Below are positions 10,401 through 21,642 of a stretch of 64,000 nt of DNA, piece after piece. Made by a program: the position numbers and the translations under genes. The number at the start of each line of letters is the position of its first letter. The stretch's first letter is position 1. Where the stretch lies: positions 62,001 to 126,000 of the forward strand of contig JAPJBO010000028.1 of assembly GCA_030068145.1 (NCBI GenBank), in the 5' to 3' direction. The notes beneath the pieces were generated by a model, which saw only the letters and a program-made list of their open reading frames with translations, was not told where the DNA came from and did not search any database. Source of the stretch: Diplonema papillatum. Taxonomy: Eukaryota > Euglenozoa > Diplonemea > Diplonemida > Diplonemidae.

Positions 10401-13400
10401 CGCGGGGGGTGGGTTAATGGGAATATGGTTTGCGGACTTCACGAACCTTACTCTTTTCCCACTTGTAGAAAACAGATCGTACCTGATTGCTTTTCTCTCG
10501 TCGACAATTTCGAACATAATCTTAAAGTGATCGCCAACAACGTCACGGTGCGCTCTGCTCGCATGCAAGACGTAGATGCCAACATGCCCTTCTCTTGCCG
10601 TTGCGCCATTCAAGCCCTGCAGGTGCAAAGATTGACATTGCGTGAACTACAACTTTGAGTGCGTGAGCCCCTCCGAAAAAAGGTCCATCACACTTGCGCA
10701 GTTTCCGCGTACTTCTTGCGGGTACATTTTAAAAGTTTACCGCCAAGTTTCGGCGTCGTGCTACATGTCAAGTGGCTACCCATTCTCCCACAAACGGGTG
10801 GTGGTGAGAAGGCAACTCGTCAAGCTCCGCGCTTTTTGCGCGAAACAAGCGCGTAGAAACAGCCGAAAGGGGCGAAGGGCTCCAAATAAGAGCGGCCTGA
10901 CCAACAGTCGCAACCGCAACCCGTATCCAGGCTACAAACTGAAACAAGGTGGAAGACAACAAATAGTAGCGACAACTGCGGCGACTTTGTTCTCACTTCT
11001 TATTTCCATTTCCCCTTCGTTCAGTTCGGGAGTAGGGGAGGGCGGGCAAAGTAAAAAGCTCACTGAACCTCCCCACCACAACGTGAGACCGCAAAAACAA
11101 AGAACGAAACCGAACACGAAAACGAACAAACGCGTCAAGGATGGCGATGGGAACCACCTCACCTGTTCTCAAAGAACTGTCCTGAGACAGGTATCCACCG
11201 TACCGATAACCGATAACCGATAACCTTCCATATGCTAATCGCCAGTACCGATGTATCGTTGCCAGAAACGCCGGACCATGAGCCCCATAGAGTATAAAAA
11301 TGTAGCCCTTCCCGTAGTTCCTACGTAGTTTGTGTGTTTTTGCGACTTCGTATTCTGCTTCAGCCTCCAACAGGGCGTCCGGTTTTGTTCTTCGGGGTAC
11401 CACAGTGGTGTCACCTGATAGTGTAATCTCAGGGCCGCGTACATGACCAAGCCGTTTCGCGGCCGCCGGCTTATTCCGTGACACCGTATACCATAAATCA
11501 CAAAATTCAACTACTTTACAGTGGAAAGAGTAGTGTTGGTACTCTTTCGCCGGGAAGGGCACTCCAGTGCAGCTGGGTATGTTGCCGTTTCAGGTTTCGG
11601 TTTAGGGGGCATGGTTTCATAGATTCTGAGATCTCTCCTACTAACGATGAGCCAGCTTCGGTGACTCGCGAGCAATTCTCCTCTTCGTCCCACCTGATAG
11701 CATGAGTGAAACTCATATACCTGGACTGCAGATGGCCACGTTTTCAATGGATGAAAAGGGGTGGATGTCTGGAAGGCGTAGAGATTTCCGTTCATTGTGG
11801 ATACCAGTAAGTCCAAGTTTCCATTGTTGTCGAAGTCGTCGGCAATGACCTGAAGTGTTCAAGGTAGTACAGATGAGAGCAAGACCGCACCTTGGATCTG
11901 ACCCCGCCCAGACCTAAACCTACTGAAGTCCCGCGCGTGTCTTCAGAGCCACCGCTCCCGAAAGTTACGAATTCTTGGGGTTTGCCGACCTTCCTAGCTA
12001 CATGGTTCTGTCGCCAGAAACCTGTAGTGTAGGAGACCTATTGCGGCTGACGGTACGGCCTGATAAAGAGAGATCTCCCTGTTTCTTTCCTGAACACCCA
12101 CAAGACACCCTACCACACGAGGAAAGGGCAGTCTTTCAGGATAGCTCATCGTACCCACAAGGACCACCATACAACAAATGTTACCCAAGAATTTAAAGGT
12201 TACGTTTACGTAGGGGGCTTTTGAAGATTGAGAACCATAAATCCGTCAGACCTGTGCATAGACATGCTCGCCGACGTCAACTTTCTCGATGCAGTGAGAC
12301 TTGCCATCCACAATGTACAAATGGCCATCGTGCGAAGGAATGACAATGTGCAAGCCAGTAGCTTCTTTCTTGACAGCGCGTTCAGTGAGCGGCATTCCCA
12401 TGATACTCTCTGCTTGAGCGGTCTCGTTCAAGTTCACCAGCATTGCGGGGGAGTAGATACTTCCGTTGGTCTTGATCGGAAAACCAGGCAGGGGCTCGCC
12501 AGAGAGCCCGTTCACCGCCCAGATGTGGCCAGTGGATGTACCCACAACAAGATCCAGTATTCCATCGCCATCAATGTCGCCAATACGAGGGGCCTGTGCG
12601 CTGTACCCTGAGAGCAAGGTTTCCCACATCGGTCCGCCATTTCTGTTGTCGTTTTTACACAGTGAGAAAGTGAATTTTACAGCAACTACCTAGTGGAGAA
12701 CCGCGAATGTTCTGCGCAATTCAACCGCTCCGGGCGGCAAACTGGCCAAATGCAAGACGACACGACACAAAGTTCACACCTGTCAAAGCACGCAAGATTG
12801 CTTCTCATGTCCGCAGCACAAATTTCGAGTTTCCCGTCGAAATCAAGGTCTTCAACGACTGCCGAGCCTTGCAACTCTCCCATCATGATAGGAAAGCCAT
12901 GGCGTATCTTTCCGTTGGACTCGAAGACGTAAATGAAGCCCTGTGTGTGTCAAGTGAGATGGCGCAGTGCTTTGCCCCTTCTTTTCAAACTCGAGCTACC
13001 GATCCAGTCACTGGCAGAACTGAATACCCTTACCGCAACAGCTGCATCCTTTCGTCCTCTTCTGCACCAAGAGGCTACAACGAATGTCGTATGTGCAGTG
13101 AACGCAAAAGGAACGGTATATACAAACCTGGGATGTTGTAACAATAACTTCCAGCGCACTTTCGGGTGTCGGATCGAGATTTACAACTGTTGGCGACGAG
13201 TAAATGTAAGCCCGATTCTGCACCTGTGGAGTTTCGTCTTTCGATCTTAACTCATGATCATAATATTATTATAATGATACTCACTGACCAGGGATTTATA
13301 TAGGTCTGTAGTTGCGAGTGCAGTGGATGAAACTTGAGCAGTTGGAGTGTTGCTTTGTGGGCAGAAGTTTCCAACGCTTCTCGTCCCACGTTGGACACCG

Positions 13401-16400
13401 CTTTGTCATGCTCGCCCAGCCAGGTGCCAACTTGGCAGAGACTGGGTAGCCCAGTACAAAGAACGAGTCAGCAACAAACCACTCATCAGAATTGAAGAGT
13501 TCCAGGCTCAGAACGCACTGCGGCAAGAACATGGGGTAAAGGCGTTGGGGTAACAGGGTCTGTTTGTGTCCCAACCGACAACGTTAGCTCCGGTCTAGTT
13601 TCCTGGCCCTGCTTCGGTCGATACAAGACAAATAGGTGTCGAGGTGTACGTAATCTAGACTTCTCTACGATATTGGCTGAGGTTGCGCTTTCGACTTGAG
13701 CTGCTGACACTTCTCCTTCCTCCGCACTCGAGCATGCCCAGCAGGTTCGGCATTTGAAGCTAAAAAGCCAGCCAGTGTGCCTGTGATCGATCGAATTTCG
13801 CCCGCTTCTTCGGTGGCATGGTCCCCAGACTGACCTGGCCAACCCCCAAGAATGCCTGTGCAGAAAATTATCATTTTCGTTCTTTTTTCCATCCGCCCAA
13901 CTTTTTGTTCGGGTAAACAGCAAACTTGGGAAACGCCCAAGTTTGCTTTTCGCGTATAAGCCCCTGATACTCACGATGAACCAATTCACCTACCCCCCTG
14001 AAAGCGACTTGAGCTCGATTACACTCGATTACGCGTCGATTACACTCAAGGCGGAGCTGGAGGGCGCCGCGCCAGCGCCGAGACAGGCGAAGCGTGAGAA
14101 CGTGGTGTTCATTCTGCAGGAAGCAGCGGAAGGCGAGCGAGAGCCCGCAACATCAACACCGACGTCAGCAGCGAAGGTCGGGAAGACGGCACAACGCCAG
14201 CGAAGAAGCGGCAATCGGACTCCGCGGCGGAGCGGTACCTAAAAAGACGCAAGGGACGCGTCGATGTGCCACGACCATCGCCCGGGCGCCGAGAAGAAGC
14301 AGAAATCGACTGCGCAACCGATGAACCTCGACGAGCAATCGAAGAAGAAGCGAAGCACCAAACGCGCGCCTGAGCGCGACGATCAAGACGAGCTAAAGAG
14401 GCGAAAGCATGACACTTCGCGTGCGAATAGAGATAACGCGCGCCGATCGGCGATGCGAGGCTTATGGCCACAGATTCTTTTTGCATTCTAATCCAAACGA
14501 TTACACTCGATTACACTCGATTACGATCGATTACAATCGATCAACTTTTGGTGAATTGGGGGGGTACTGTAACAATTGATTAAACACACAGCACTCAGCC
14601 AATCCTGATTAGCTGCAACGTGATGCAACGTGTCTATTATCGAGCCTTCTTCTGGGGCTAAAGATGCTGATAGCACGATGCATCGAATATGGAAGCGAAT
14701 AATATATATATACCACTCCCACACTCACACTCTCCTTCTCCTTCTCCTTCTCCTTCTCCTTCTCCTTCTCCGCAAACCAGCCCTTCTTCGACCGATGAGT
14801 CGTCACTTTTTCGCAGCGCTGACACTGCCCAGACCCCCCCCCTTTCTTTTGCTTTAAATTTTGGTTAACCAACGATTTAAAAGCTACAGGTTCTCTAGTA
14901 CTTTATTGGTACTTTAACACATCCAACCAGCCTTCATGGCTAGTACATCCGTCTTCATGGCTAGGCCAGGTCCTCTTGAAGGAGCCTGCCGTTCTTTTAT
15001 TCAACATAGTTGCAAATGGGTGCCCCAACATGTTGCTTCTTGACTTTGCATTTTCATTGGCACATGACCATTCATTTTGCATTCCCTCCCATGTCTTTCG
15101 AGCACGTGGTATGTCATTCATACTCATTCTAATCGGCATCCCTCTTCTTGAATCGCGAACGATTCTTCCGTGGAATGTTAACACCGCCATTTGAGATTAT
15201 CGAGCATCGATGTCCTTCTTCAAGTGGTAGGGGTCCCAAAAAAAAAATCACCGGATCTCGAACAAAACGTTTATATTCGAATATGAAAAAAAGATGTAGC
15301 CAGGCAGTGCAGCAGGGGACGAGGAAGTTCGGACTGACTTGTGGAAGCAGGTTGTCGAGTGCATAGGGGCTCGGGTACCATTATCCCGTATTAGCAACCT
15401 TTGCAATTTAGCGCAGCTAATACTCGAGCTTTTTGGCATTCCCTGCGGGGCAGTTCCAGGCGATAGGGCTGTTCGACAAGCGCTTGGCAGTCACCCTGTC
15501 CTCGAAGATGTCAAGTTTCGGTTTGTGGGTTCGATCTCCCTGGCGATAACAAGGCGGTTGAAGACGGAGGCTAATCTCACCTTTAGGCACTGCAATGTCA
15601 CGCATGCCATTCTCAGACGCTACCGTCTGGCATTGCGCAATTCGTGCCATAGTCGTTGGGGGTATTGGCAAGGGGGTTCAGTGGACACTCATCTGTTGGC
15701 TCCTCGTTACTGCCCACGTAGGTTCCGGGAGGTCTGCTTGGCTGCACGCGGCTTGTGGTGTTGCTTCGTTCTTGAACTTTTTCTTCGGCTTCATGCGGTT
15801 CATCGTCCCGGCCTGCCCCTGGTACACGACTCGTCTCGTCTCCGTAGCTCGTCTATCCTGCTTCACTTCGTGCTTCCATCGAGCCTACTTGCGCTCACAT
15901 TCCGATGGGTAGTGCGTCTGCGGGAGGAACCTGCCGTTAGGGTGGCTGACACACCCTGTCCCTGCGGCCTTCATCGCTGTCTGCTCTCGTGCGGCCACTG
16001 TGGGGCATGATTCCGCCTCGGATCCTCGGTTGTGCTCCTTAGCTGGATCGCTAGCTCGATAAGAAGAGCTGGTGTGTGGGCACAAGCGAATGTGGTTGCG
16101 GTTGCGGGCCGGCCGGCGTGACTGCGAGCAGACAGGCTGCATGCGCGTGGGCCCAATCGCGCCATTCACGCGGTACTCCAAAGGCCTAATCGGGCCGGGC
16201 CGGCACATACAGATTGCGACCGGGGCCAGCGTCGCACCTCGGTCTCGTCCCTTACAGCCGGAGCTCGTGGCTCTCCCAAGCCTCTGGGAAGGTGGCGGAG
16301 CTGGGAAGACGCGAGAGAAAACCAAAGTAGCGGCGGCCGACCTCTGTCTGCAAGCACGTCTCTGGCAGGGCAGTCGGCACCAAACGGAGCACAGTACCTC

Positions 16401-19400
16401 TTCCAAAGCAGTCGGCTGAAGCGGAGCACAGTCAATGGGCATTCAGAGAGTGCAAAGCATGTCTCTTGTAGGGCAGTGGCAGCGGGCTTTGACTTGTTTT
16501 GATGTGCTCTCGGGAAAGGTCAGCGCGGTAGCGATGACCAGGAGAACACATACAGATGGGGGGGAGACCTGGGACTAAGGCGTGACTACCCCCGTCCCTG
16601 TCCCTCCCAGGGCGCCACCCCGAATCCAGCCTGGCTCCACCACGGTGAAGGCCCACACCTGCGGTTTCCGTCCCTCGTATGCTTGTGCTTGGCACTTCTT
16701 GGGCCAGACAGTGGTCAACATGGTCGCCCATGGGCCAGTCAGGGGTCCCCAGCGGTCGAACCCAAAATACTAGTGTCAATTTCGATCACACTCTACAACG
16801 CTCGACTACACTGTGTCACGACGCTGTGTCGAGCCGACGGAGGAAACCCTGGGCCACATTTGGTGGCAATGCCGGGCGTACGAACGGATCCGAGCGCAAC
16901 AACACCAGTATATGCCGAAATTGTTGGCGCGGATCGCTCGACTTGGCCCCCGTGCCTGCAAGAACACGGGATACTGCCGAAGGGAAGTCGAGTCAGCATC
17001 GAAGTGCTGCACACGTTCATGGCGGAGGTCATGCACGAGAGACGACGGCTGGAGAGGGAAGGAAGAGACCGGGCGGTCGGCCACCCCTGGAGACAACTGC
17101 ACCCCGACGACTGCCCCCCGCGCCGACTGAATTTCGAAGCGATCGCTGGACCGGGGACCTTCGCGGCGGTCGGAGGAGAGAGGTGGTTCCGGGCGCTGCA
17201 ACATTGGCTGGATGGGATGTGCTGGTCGGTAGCGGGTGACGTTTCGACAGCGGAGCTCGCCATCGACTTTGAAGTGTACACCGGGCTCGATCTGCCGGGC
17301 AGTGTCGTAGCAACGACGGACGGGACACCGTTGAGCATGCGTGCGAGGGTACTCGCGAGGCTTTTGAAAACCGTCGGGGATGCGCTGGAGCGAAACGGCG
17401 ACGAACCGCCTCTGCCGGGAAGGAAACTGGGGACGATAGGGTCGCTGAGAACGGTGGGAGCCCCGCCGTGCCTCACGGGGTACGAGATGAGGCCAATCTT
17501 CCGTGGTGGTACGGAGACGATGGAAGTGCTCGAGACGCAGCTGACGACGGCTCGGCACGAATTCAACGGCGAGGCGTGGGGGATGGATCTTTTCCCGACG
17601 TACGGAGGTGGAAGGGCGGAGCGTGCGGCGAGATGGGCGGTGTTCAACGACGCTACGGAGAAGAAGAAAGGCAAGAAGTCGGCAGTCGTCGGAGGGGATC
17701 CGTGGTACGTGCCGGAAGGGGTTCCCCAACACGAAAAGTGGGGTGAGCGGGTGTGCCACGAGCACCAAAAGGTGAAGTGCGACGTCTGCAAGCGCCGGGG
17801 CAAGTCGGTGGCGTGGTGCTGTAAGGCCCACCACAAGGAAGACGACGGCCTTGCGGTGAAGTTCTGCGCGCAGCACCGCCTGACGCAATGCGCGACGTGC
17901 AAGACGATCGCGGAGTGCTGCCGCAACGGACACCACCGGTGCCTTGATCATGGCATGCCGACGTGTGCGCACTGCAGCCGGCTCGCGGATTTGCGGAGTC
18001 GAAGGCCCAAACTGTGCTGTCGGAAGGGGCACCACCGGGCGGCCGTGGCGAGAGGTGAAGAATCAACAACGAAGAAGAGGAAGGCGGAGCCGGAGGGCCC
18101 CGCGCCAGCGCCGAGACAGGCGAAGCGAGAGAACGTGGTGCTCGTTCTGCCGGAAGCAGCGGAAGGCGAGCGAGAGCCCGCAACATCAACACCGACGTCA
18201 GCAGCGAAGGTCGGGAAGACGGCACCAACGCCAGCGAAGAAGCGGCAATCGGACTCCGCGGCGGAGCCGGTACCGAAAAGGCGCAAAGGACGCGTCGATG
18301 TGCCACGACCATCGCCCAGGCGCCGAGAAGAAGCAGATATCGATGCGCAACCGATGAACCTCGACGAGCAATCGAAGAAGAAGCGAAGCACCAAACGCGC
18401 GCCTGAGCGCGACGATCAAGACGAGCTAAAGAGGCGAAAGCATGACACTTCACGTGCGAAGAGATAACCGCGCCGTCGGCGATGCAGATTATCGCCACAG
18501 GTTCTTTGCATTCTAATCCAAACGACTACACTCTACTACACTCGATCAGGGGGTAGGTGAATGGGCTTGCACGACTTTACACGACAAAGCCATTCAGTTT
18601 CATACACTGAAAAACACTGAGCGGAAGAAGAGACGAAGCGGGTCATACATGATTCGTAGTGCGGTCTAGCTCAGCGGACCACAGTACTCGACTATCATTC
18701 AGCGAAACAACGAAGACCCCACCCGAGACATAGTTGTCGGGGTCAATGTCATCCGGCAGCGGCGTAGCATCTGGGCGACGATAGCTATCCTTGTCAAAGT
18801 AGTAGGAAACGGTGACAACGACCTCCAAACTGCCATCGAGGTCAAGATCGCAAACCTGTTCGTTGTTCAAGCGTTGTGCAAGCGCGACTTTTTCTCTGGC
18901 CACAATTCCTTCAGAAGCAAGTCATCTGGTTTGAGGACTCGACGGCAGTTACTTCCGGTGAATCTCGCGGAGAATCAACACAGTGTCGTGGTGCTGATAT
19001 GTGGGAGCCGCCCAAGCAGGCCTTCTACAAAGGAACATGTATGAATGTAGCACAGCGCGGTAGACACGAATGCGCTCACAGGTGTGCAACGTGTAGCATA
19101 CCACAGGCGTGTCCAGAATATGAGCGTCGACAAACACTTGCTTAGCGGTGTGTTCGTATAACGCGGCATTGTATCCTGGAGGCTTCAGAGGATCTTCTTC
19201 GAGAATCTGCATTCTGATTTGGAGTCAAAGTCTGCCAATACTACTGCTATCAAGCGCACTCAACAAGCTCCTCCGCACAGATATCAAACGGTGGAACCTT
19301 TGGAAGGGGGGAATGTGAGGACATGCTACTTCTTAGTTTCCGGAGGGAAAAGGGGTCGCTCTTGTCGCGCAAACTGGATTTCCGGAGTTCGGTTGCACTG

Positions 19401-21642
19401 ACGAACAAAACCATGCAGAATCAACTAATCAATGACGGTGACAAAAGATGAATCCGCGTGTACAGCGAATATGTCTGATTTTCTTCTGCAATCGCACTCT
19501 GTAGCTGGTCTCGTTTGAGTTTCTCGTGTGCAGCGGTGTTCTGGAAATACTCCGGAGTACAACAGTACGAGTATGAAAGTTGTGGATGGATACCGTCCTC
19601 TTTCTATCAGAAATAGGATGATAAATGAGCTTCATGGCCGCGACAGCTTCATCGCTGAGCCAGCCGTTGGTCGTTGCCGCTGTTTTAAACCCGCTGTCGT
19701 AGTCTGTGTTTTTAGAGTTGAAGTTCTTAATTATTATTGGGTTTCGTTGCTCTTTCATGGCTGTTAGACAAGCTCCTGAGCTGGTTCGAACAATCTTTTT
19801 TCGTGACAGACCTGCGTAGTCATCGTAATGGAAATAATCGGCGTCATTTTCGTGCTCAGTATCGTCGTCGGCTTCGAGCAGGCGACGCTGCGTGTTCATT
19901 GACTGTTGCTGGCCTTGCTGCTGAGAAGCTTGCTGCTGTTGGTATGCCTGCTGACCTTGCTGTTGATACGCCTGCTGCTGTTGGTACGCTTGCTGGCCTT
20001 GCTGCTGGTAGGCTTGTTGCTGCAGGGGCTGTTGGTCAGCTTGCTGATTTGTCTGCTGGGTCTGTTGAGCCTGTTGCTGCACGGGCTGCCCGTTGGCCTG
20101 CTGATTCGCCTGTTGAGTCTGCTGCTGCCAGGGCTGTCCGTTTGCCTGCTGATTCGCCTGTTGAGCCTGCTGAGCCTGCTGCTGCCAGGGCTGTCCGTTG
20201 GCCTGCTGGTTCGCCTGTTGAGCCTGTTGAGCCTGCTGAGCTTGCTGAGCCTGCTGCTGCCAGGGCTGTCCGTTTGCCTGCTGATTCGCCTGTTGAGCCT
20301 GCTGAGCCTGCTGCTGCCAGGGCTGTCCGTTGGCCTGCTGGTTCGCCTGTTGAGCCTGTTGAGCCTGCTGAGCTTGCTGAGCCTGCTGCTGCCAGGGCTG
20401 TCCGTTTGCCTGCTGGTTCGCCTGTTGAGCCTGCTGAGCCTGCTGCTGCCAGGGCTGTCCGTTGGCCTGCTGGTTCGCCTGTTGAGCCTGTTGAGCCTGC
20501 TGAGCTTGCTGAGCCTGCTGCTGCCAGGGCTGTCCGTTTGCCTGCTGATTCGCCTGTTGAGCCTGTTGAGCCTGTTGAGCCTGCTGAGCCTGCTGAGCCT
20601 GCTGAGCCTGCTGCTGCCAGGGCTGTCCGTTTGCCTGCTGATTCGCCTGTTGAGCCTGTTGAGCCTGCTGAGCTTGCTGAGCCTGCTGAGTCTGCTGAGC
20701 CTGCTGACCCTGCTGCTGCCAGGGCTGTCCGTTGGCCTGCTGATTCGCCTGTTGAGCTTGAAAAGCCTGTTGCAGCACGGGCTGTCCGTTGGCCTGCTGG
20801 TTCGCCTGTTGAGCCTGCTGCTGCACGGGCTGTCCGTTGGCCTGCTGTTGGGCCTGTTGAGCTTGAAGAAGCTGTGCCTGTTTCTGTAAGGCCTCGTGTT
20901 CTAGCCTTAGTCTTTGCTGCATTTTGCTTTCTTGTTGCAAGTTCTGCTGGTTTTGGTAGTTCCACAGGTGCCGTTTCTTCTCCAACTCTGCATGGCGGCG
21001 TCCTTCGATGTCCTCGTAGTCCTGCTGCGCAATCTTGTTGTTTTTCTCTGTATTGCCTCCAATTTTGTACCAGCTTCTTGCCATTGCCAGCGGCGGAATC
21101 TTGATGGTTCGATTCGATATGGGTTGGCCGTTCTCTTGGAAAAACATGAGCTCCCCTGTTGCAGTAGCGAGCATGATTTCATTGTTTCCGTCTTTATTCA
21201 TGTCGACGAGAACAGGGCTTGCATGTGATGTGAGGTCTTGATGGGTGTACGGCCAACCTTGAACGCTGTCGCCGGTAAGACCGTCAACAGTCTCAAGGTA
21301 CTGAACGAAGGTGGGAGCTATTATCTCCTTCTTCCCGTCGCTATACAAGTCGGTAACCAGAGGAGTCTGGTACACACTGGCCCCAAGCTCAGACACCCAC
21401 ATGACATCTTTCACCTTCGACGGGCACGCGCTCTGCGGAGCGAACGACGAGGCGTCACGGCCAAACAACACATCTTCGAGCTTTCTCGGTTCTTGGATGT
21501 TGAAGCGATTTCTCGTTTTCTGGCTCTCATGAGCAACAGCATGGACAGGTTTGCTGTCGTGTGCTGCCATGTACGCCGTGACAGCAGATAAACTCGTGCC
21601 AAGAATAAAGAGCCGCACAGCGTTCCACCGTGCGAACGACAT
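7414..21642 (-). CDS. DEX1-like FG-GAP (integrin-alpha-like) type I membrane protein, 11 exons
   Basis: Exons: 19812-21642, 19594-19679, 19102-19206, 18649-18855, 13128-13217, 12780-12940, 12252-12642, 11721-11849, 10483-10616, 10120-10195, 7414-7701. All junctions are GT-AG and the phases agree, giving about 1165 residues. A signal-peptide-like start (MSFARWNAVRLFILGTS) is followed by the first FG-GAP blades (VYQTPLVTDLYSDGKKEI; HASPVLVDMNKDGNNEIML). A Gln/Ala/Asn low-complexity block of about 330 residues interrupts the propeller. The blades then resume (VVCDLDLDGSLEVVV, YIYSSPTVVNLD, APRIGDIDGDGILDLVVG, DFDNNGNLDLLVSTMNGN). A beta-sandwich region follows (GIYVLHASRAHRD) and then one C-terminal membrane helix (IKWIVMLPFFVIGFTLLYM). 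Order and spacing match plant DEX1; kinetoplastids have comparable 'integrin alpha chain-like' proteins. Exon 2 is the least certain, because its flanking intron also reads open. The stop at 7414 directly follows a GAG|GTATGA donor-like site, so a further exon is possible. Confidence 0.85.
8545..9375. repeat. 16-bp minisatellite, about 50 units
   Basis: Variants of GAAGCAAAGTTCGGGC and GAAGCTAAGTTCTGGT alternate irregularly for about 830 bp. Monomers differ by A/T at one position and by CGG/CTG. Some units are shortened by a few bases. Minus-strand frames over it (ARTLLHQNFAS-type) are repeat artefacts. Confidence 0.95.
9375..9653. repeat. 34-bp direct repeats flanking the tRNA-like insert
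   Basis: The same 34 bases (beginning ACATTGCATGTTCATAGGAC, ending CTCGAAA) occur at 9375-9408 and 9620-9653. The 211 bp between them hold the tRNA-like sequence and a GCCAACCCC / GGGGTTGGC inverted pair. This could be an unusually long target duplication or a local duplication; the sequence does not decide. Confidence 0.8.
9442..9511 (-). ncRNA. tRNA-like / SINE-like Pol III element
   Basis: On the minus strand a perfect T-arm (CGCGG-TTCGATC-CCGCG) contains a B-box (GGTTCGATCCCC). It is followed by GAAGTG and a T7 run typical of Pol III termination. CACTTC upstream can pair with GAAGTG. The D-arm is not credible and the anticodon arm pairs poorly, so this is not a functional tRNA; a tRNA-derived SINE head or truncated tRNA pseudogene fits better. 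It sits between two 34-bp direct repeats. Confidence 0.6.
13285..13966 (-). mobile_element. Non-autonomous hAT-like element, copy B
   Basis: An 8-bp duplication ATACTCAC flanks it exactly (13277-13284 and 13967-13974). Ends are TGACCAGGGATTTATATAGG and, inverted, CAGGGGCTTATACGCG, so the inverted repeats start CAGGG as in many hAT elements. Inside, on the minus strand, are fragments of a short basic protein and an SVGTQTDP segment shared with copy A at 22482-23551. There is no intact transposase. It keeps an uninterrupted GGGTAAAC site (13911-13918) where copy A has an insertion. Confidence 0.82.
14048..14545 (+). pseudogene. 5'-truncated LINE-like 3' end, copy 1
   Basis: Near-duplicate of 18083-18540, starting abruptly within the coding region (GCGGAGCTGGAG against GCGGAGCCGGAG). 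Its reading frame is broken by small indels after about 55 codons. It ends in a tail of CGATTACACTC-like repeats (14508-14542) and is preceded by the same repeats (14015-14046). Truncation at the 5' end plus a repeated tail is the signature of target-primed reverse transcription. Confidence 0.7.
14731..14771. repeat. (TCTCCT)n microsatellite
   Basis: Uninterrupted hexamer run of about 41 bp within the composite element. Confidence 0.95.
16813..18545 (+). mobile_element. LINE-like retrotransposon 3' portion encoding a Cys/His-rich C-terminal region
   Basis: Frame 1 at 16813 encodes a zinc-knuckle segment typical of non-LTR retrotransposon polyproteins (RRCVEPTEETLGHIWWQC, then RAYERIR). After a frame change near 16930 the product continues in frame 3 with STWPPCLQEHGILP to a stop at 18467. 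The frame-3 part has a globular region, then three tandem modules C-x2-H-x4-C-x2-C-x(5-13)-CC-x(2-3)-HH (17751-18046), then a Lys/Arg-rich tail (KKRKAEPEG, SKKKRSTKRAPERD). The reverse transcriptase and endonuclease are missing, so the copy is 5'-truncated and probably dead. The 594-codon frame opening at 16683 is not a true start; its first 80 codons are chance reading. Confidence 0.65.
19900..20890 (-). repeat. Coding Gln/Ala/Asn minisatellite inside DEX1-like exon 1
   Basis: About 1 kb of tandem units encoding NQQANGQPWQQQ followed by variable numbers of AQQ triplets. Many blocks are near-identical at DNA level (repeated GCCTGCTG, and CAGGGCTGTCCG between blocks on the plus strand), which implies recent expansion. 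It opens long frames in every phase on both strands; only the Gln-rich minus frame continues into FG-GAP sequence on both sides. Confidence 0.9.

Larger units (their letters stand above)
13981..18565. mobile_element. Composite element bounded by inverted repeats
   Basis: The left end CCAATTCACCTACCCCCCTG (13981-14000) is the inverse of the right end TCAGGGGGTAGGTGAATGGG (18546-18565) with about two differences. A third related end (GGTGAATTGG, 14550-14559) closes a smaller unit 13981-14559. No target duplication is obvious. Inside are CGATTACACTC-type repeats next to both LINE-like copies. The middle (14560-16780) holds a (TCTCCT)n microsatellite and no convincing gene. Confidence 0.6.
13218..18648 (-). 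other. DEX1-like intron 4 (5.4 kb) swollen by transposons
   Basis: Donor GTATGA (18648) and acceptor GTGCAG (13218) join two FG-GAP exons in phase 0. Nearly all of the intron is mobile DNA: a hAT-like element (13285-13966) and a composite element with terminal inverted repeats (13981-18565) holding two LINE-like 3' ends. Confidence 0.82.

Noticed and set aside
15339-16010. 223-codon plus-strand frame in the composite element
   Set aside because: Composition changes along its length, competing minus frames overlap it, and no transposase or polymerase motif is visible.
16683-16920. First part of the 594-codon plus-strand frame as the start of a gene
   Set aside because: The LINE-like sequence in this interval is coded in frame 1; frame 3 becomes meaningful only after about 16930. 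The opening codons lie in unrelated upstream DNA.
16793-18498. Long minus-strand frames of 281-409 codons
   Set aside because: They are antisense to the LINE-like coding region, are Arg/Ser/Pro-rich, and lack domains. GC-rich codon bias on the plus strand opens them.
19737-21104. Plus-strand Leu-rich and Pro/Ala/Val-rich frames, and a minus Ala/Gly/Ser frame
   Set aside because: Shadows of the Gln-rich repeat in other phases; only the minus Gln frame joins FG-GAP sequence on both sides.
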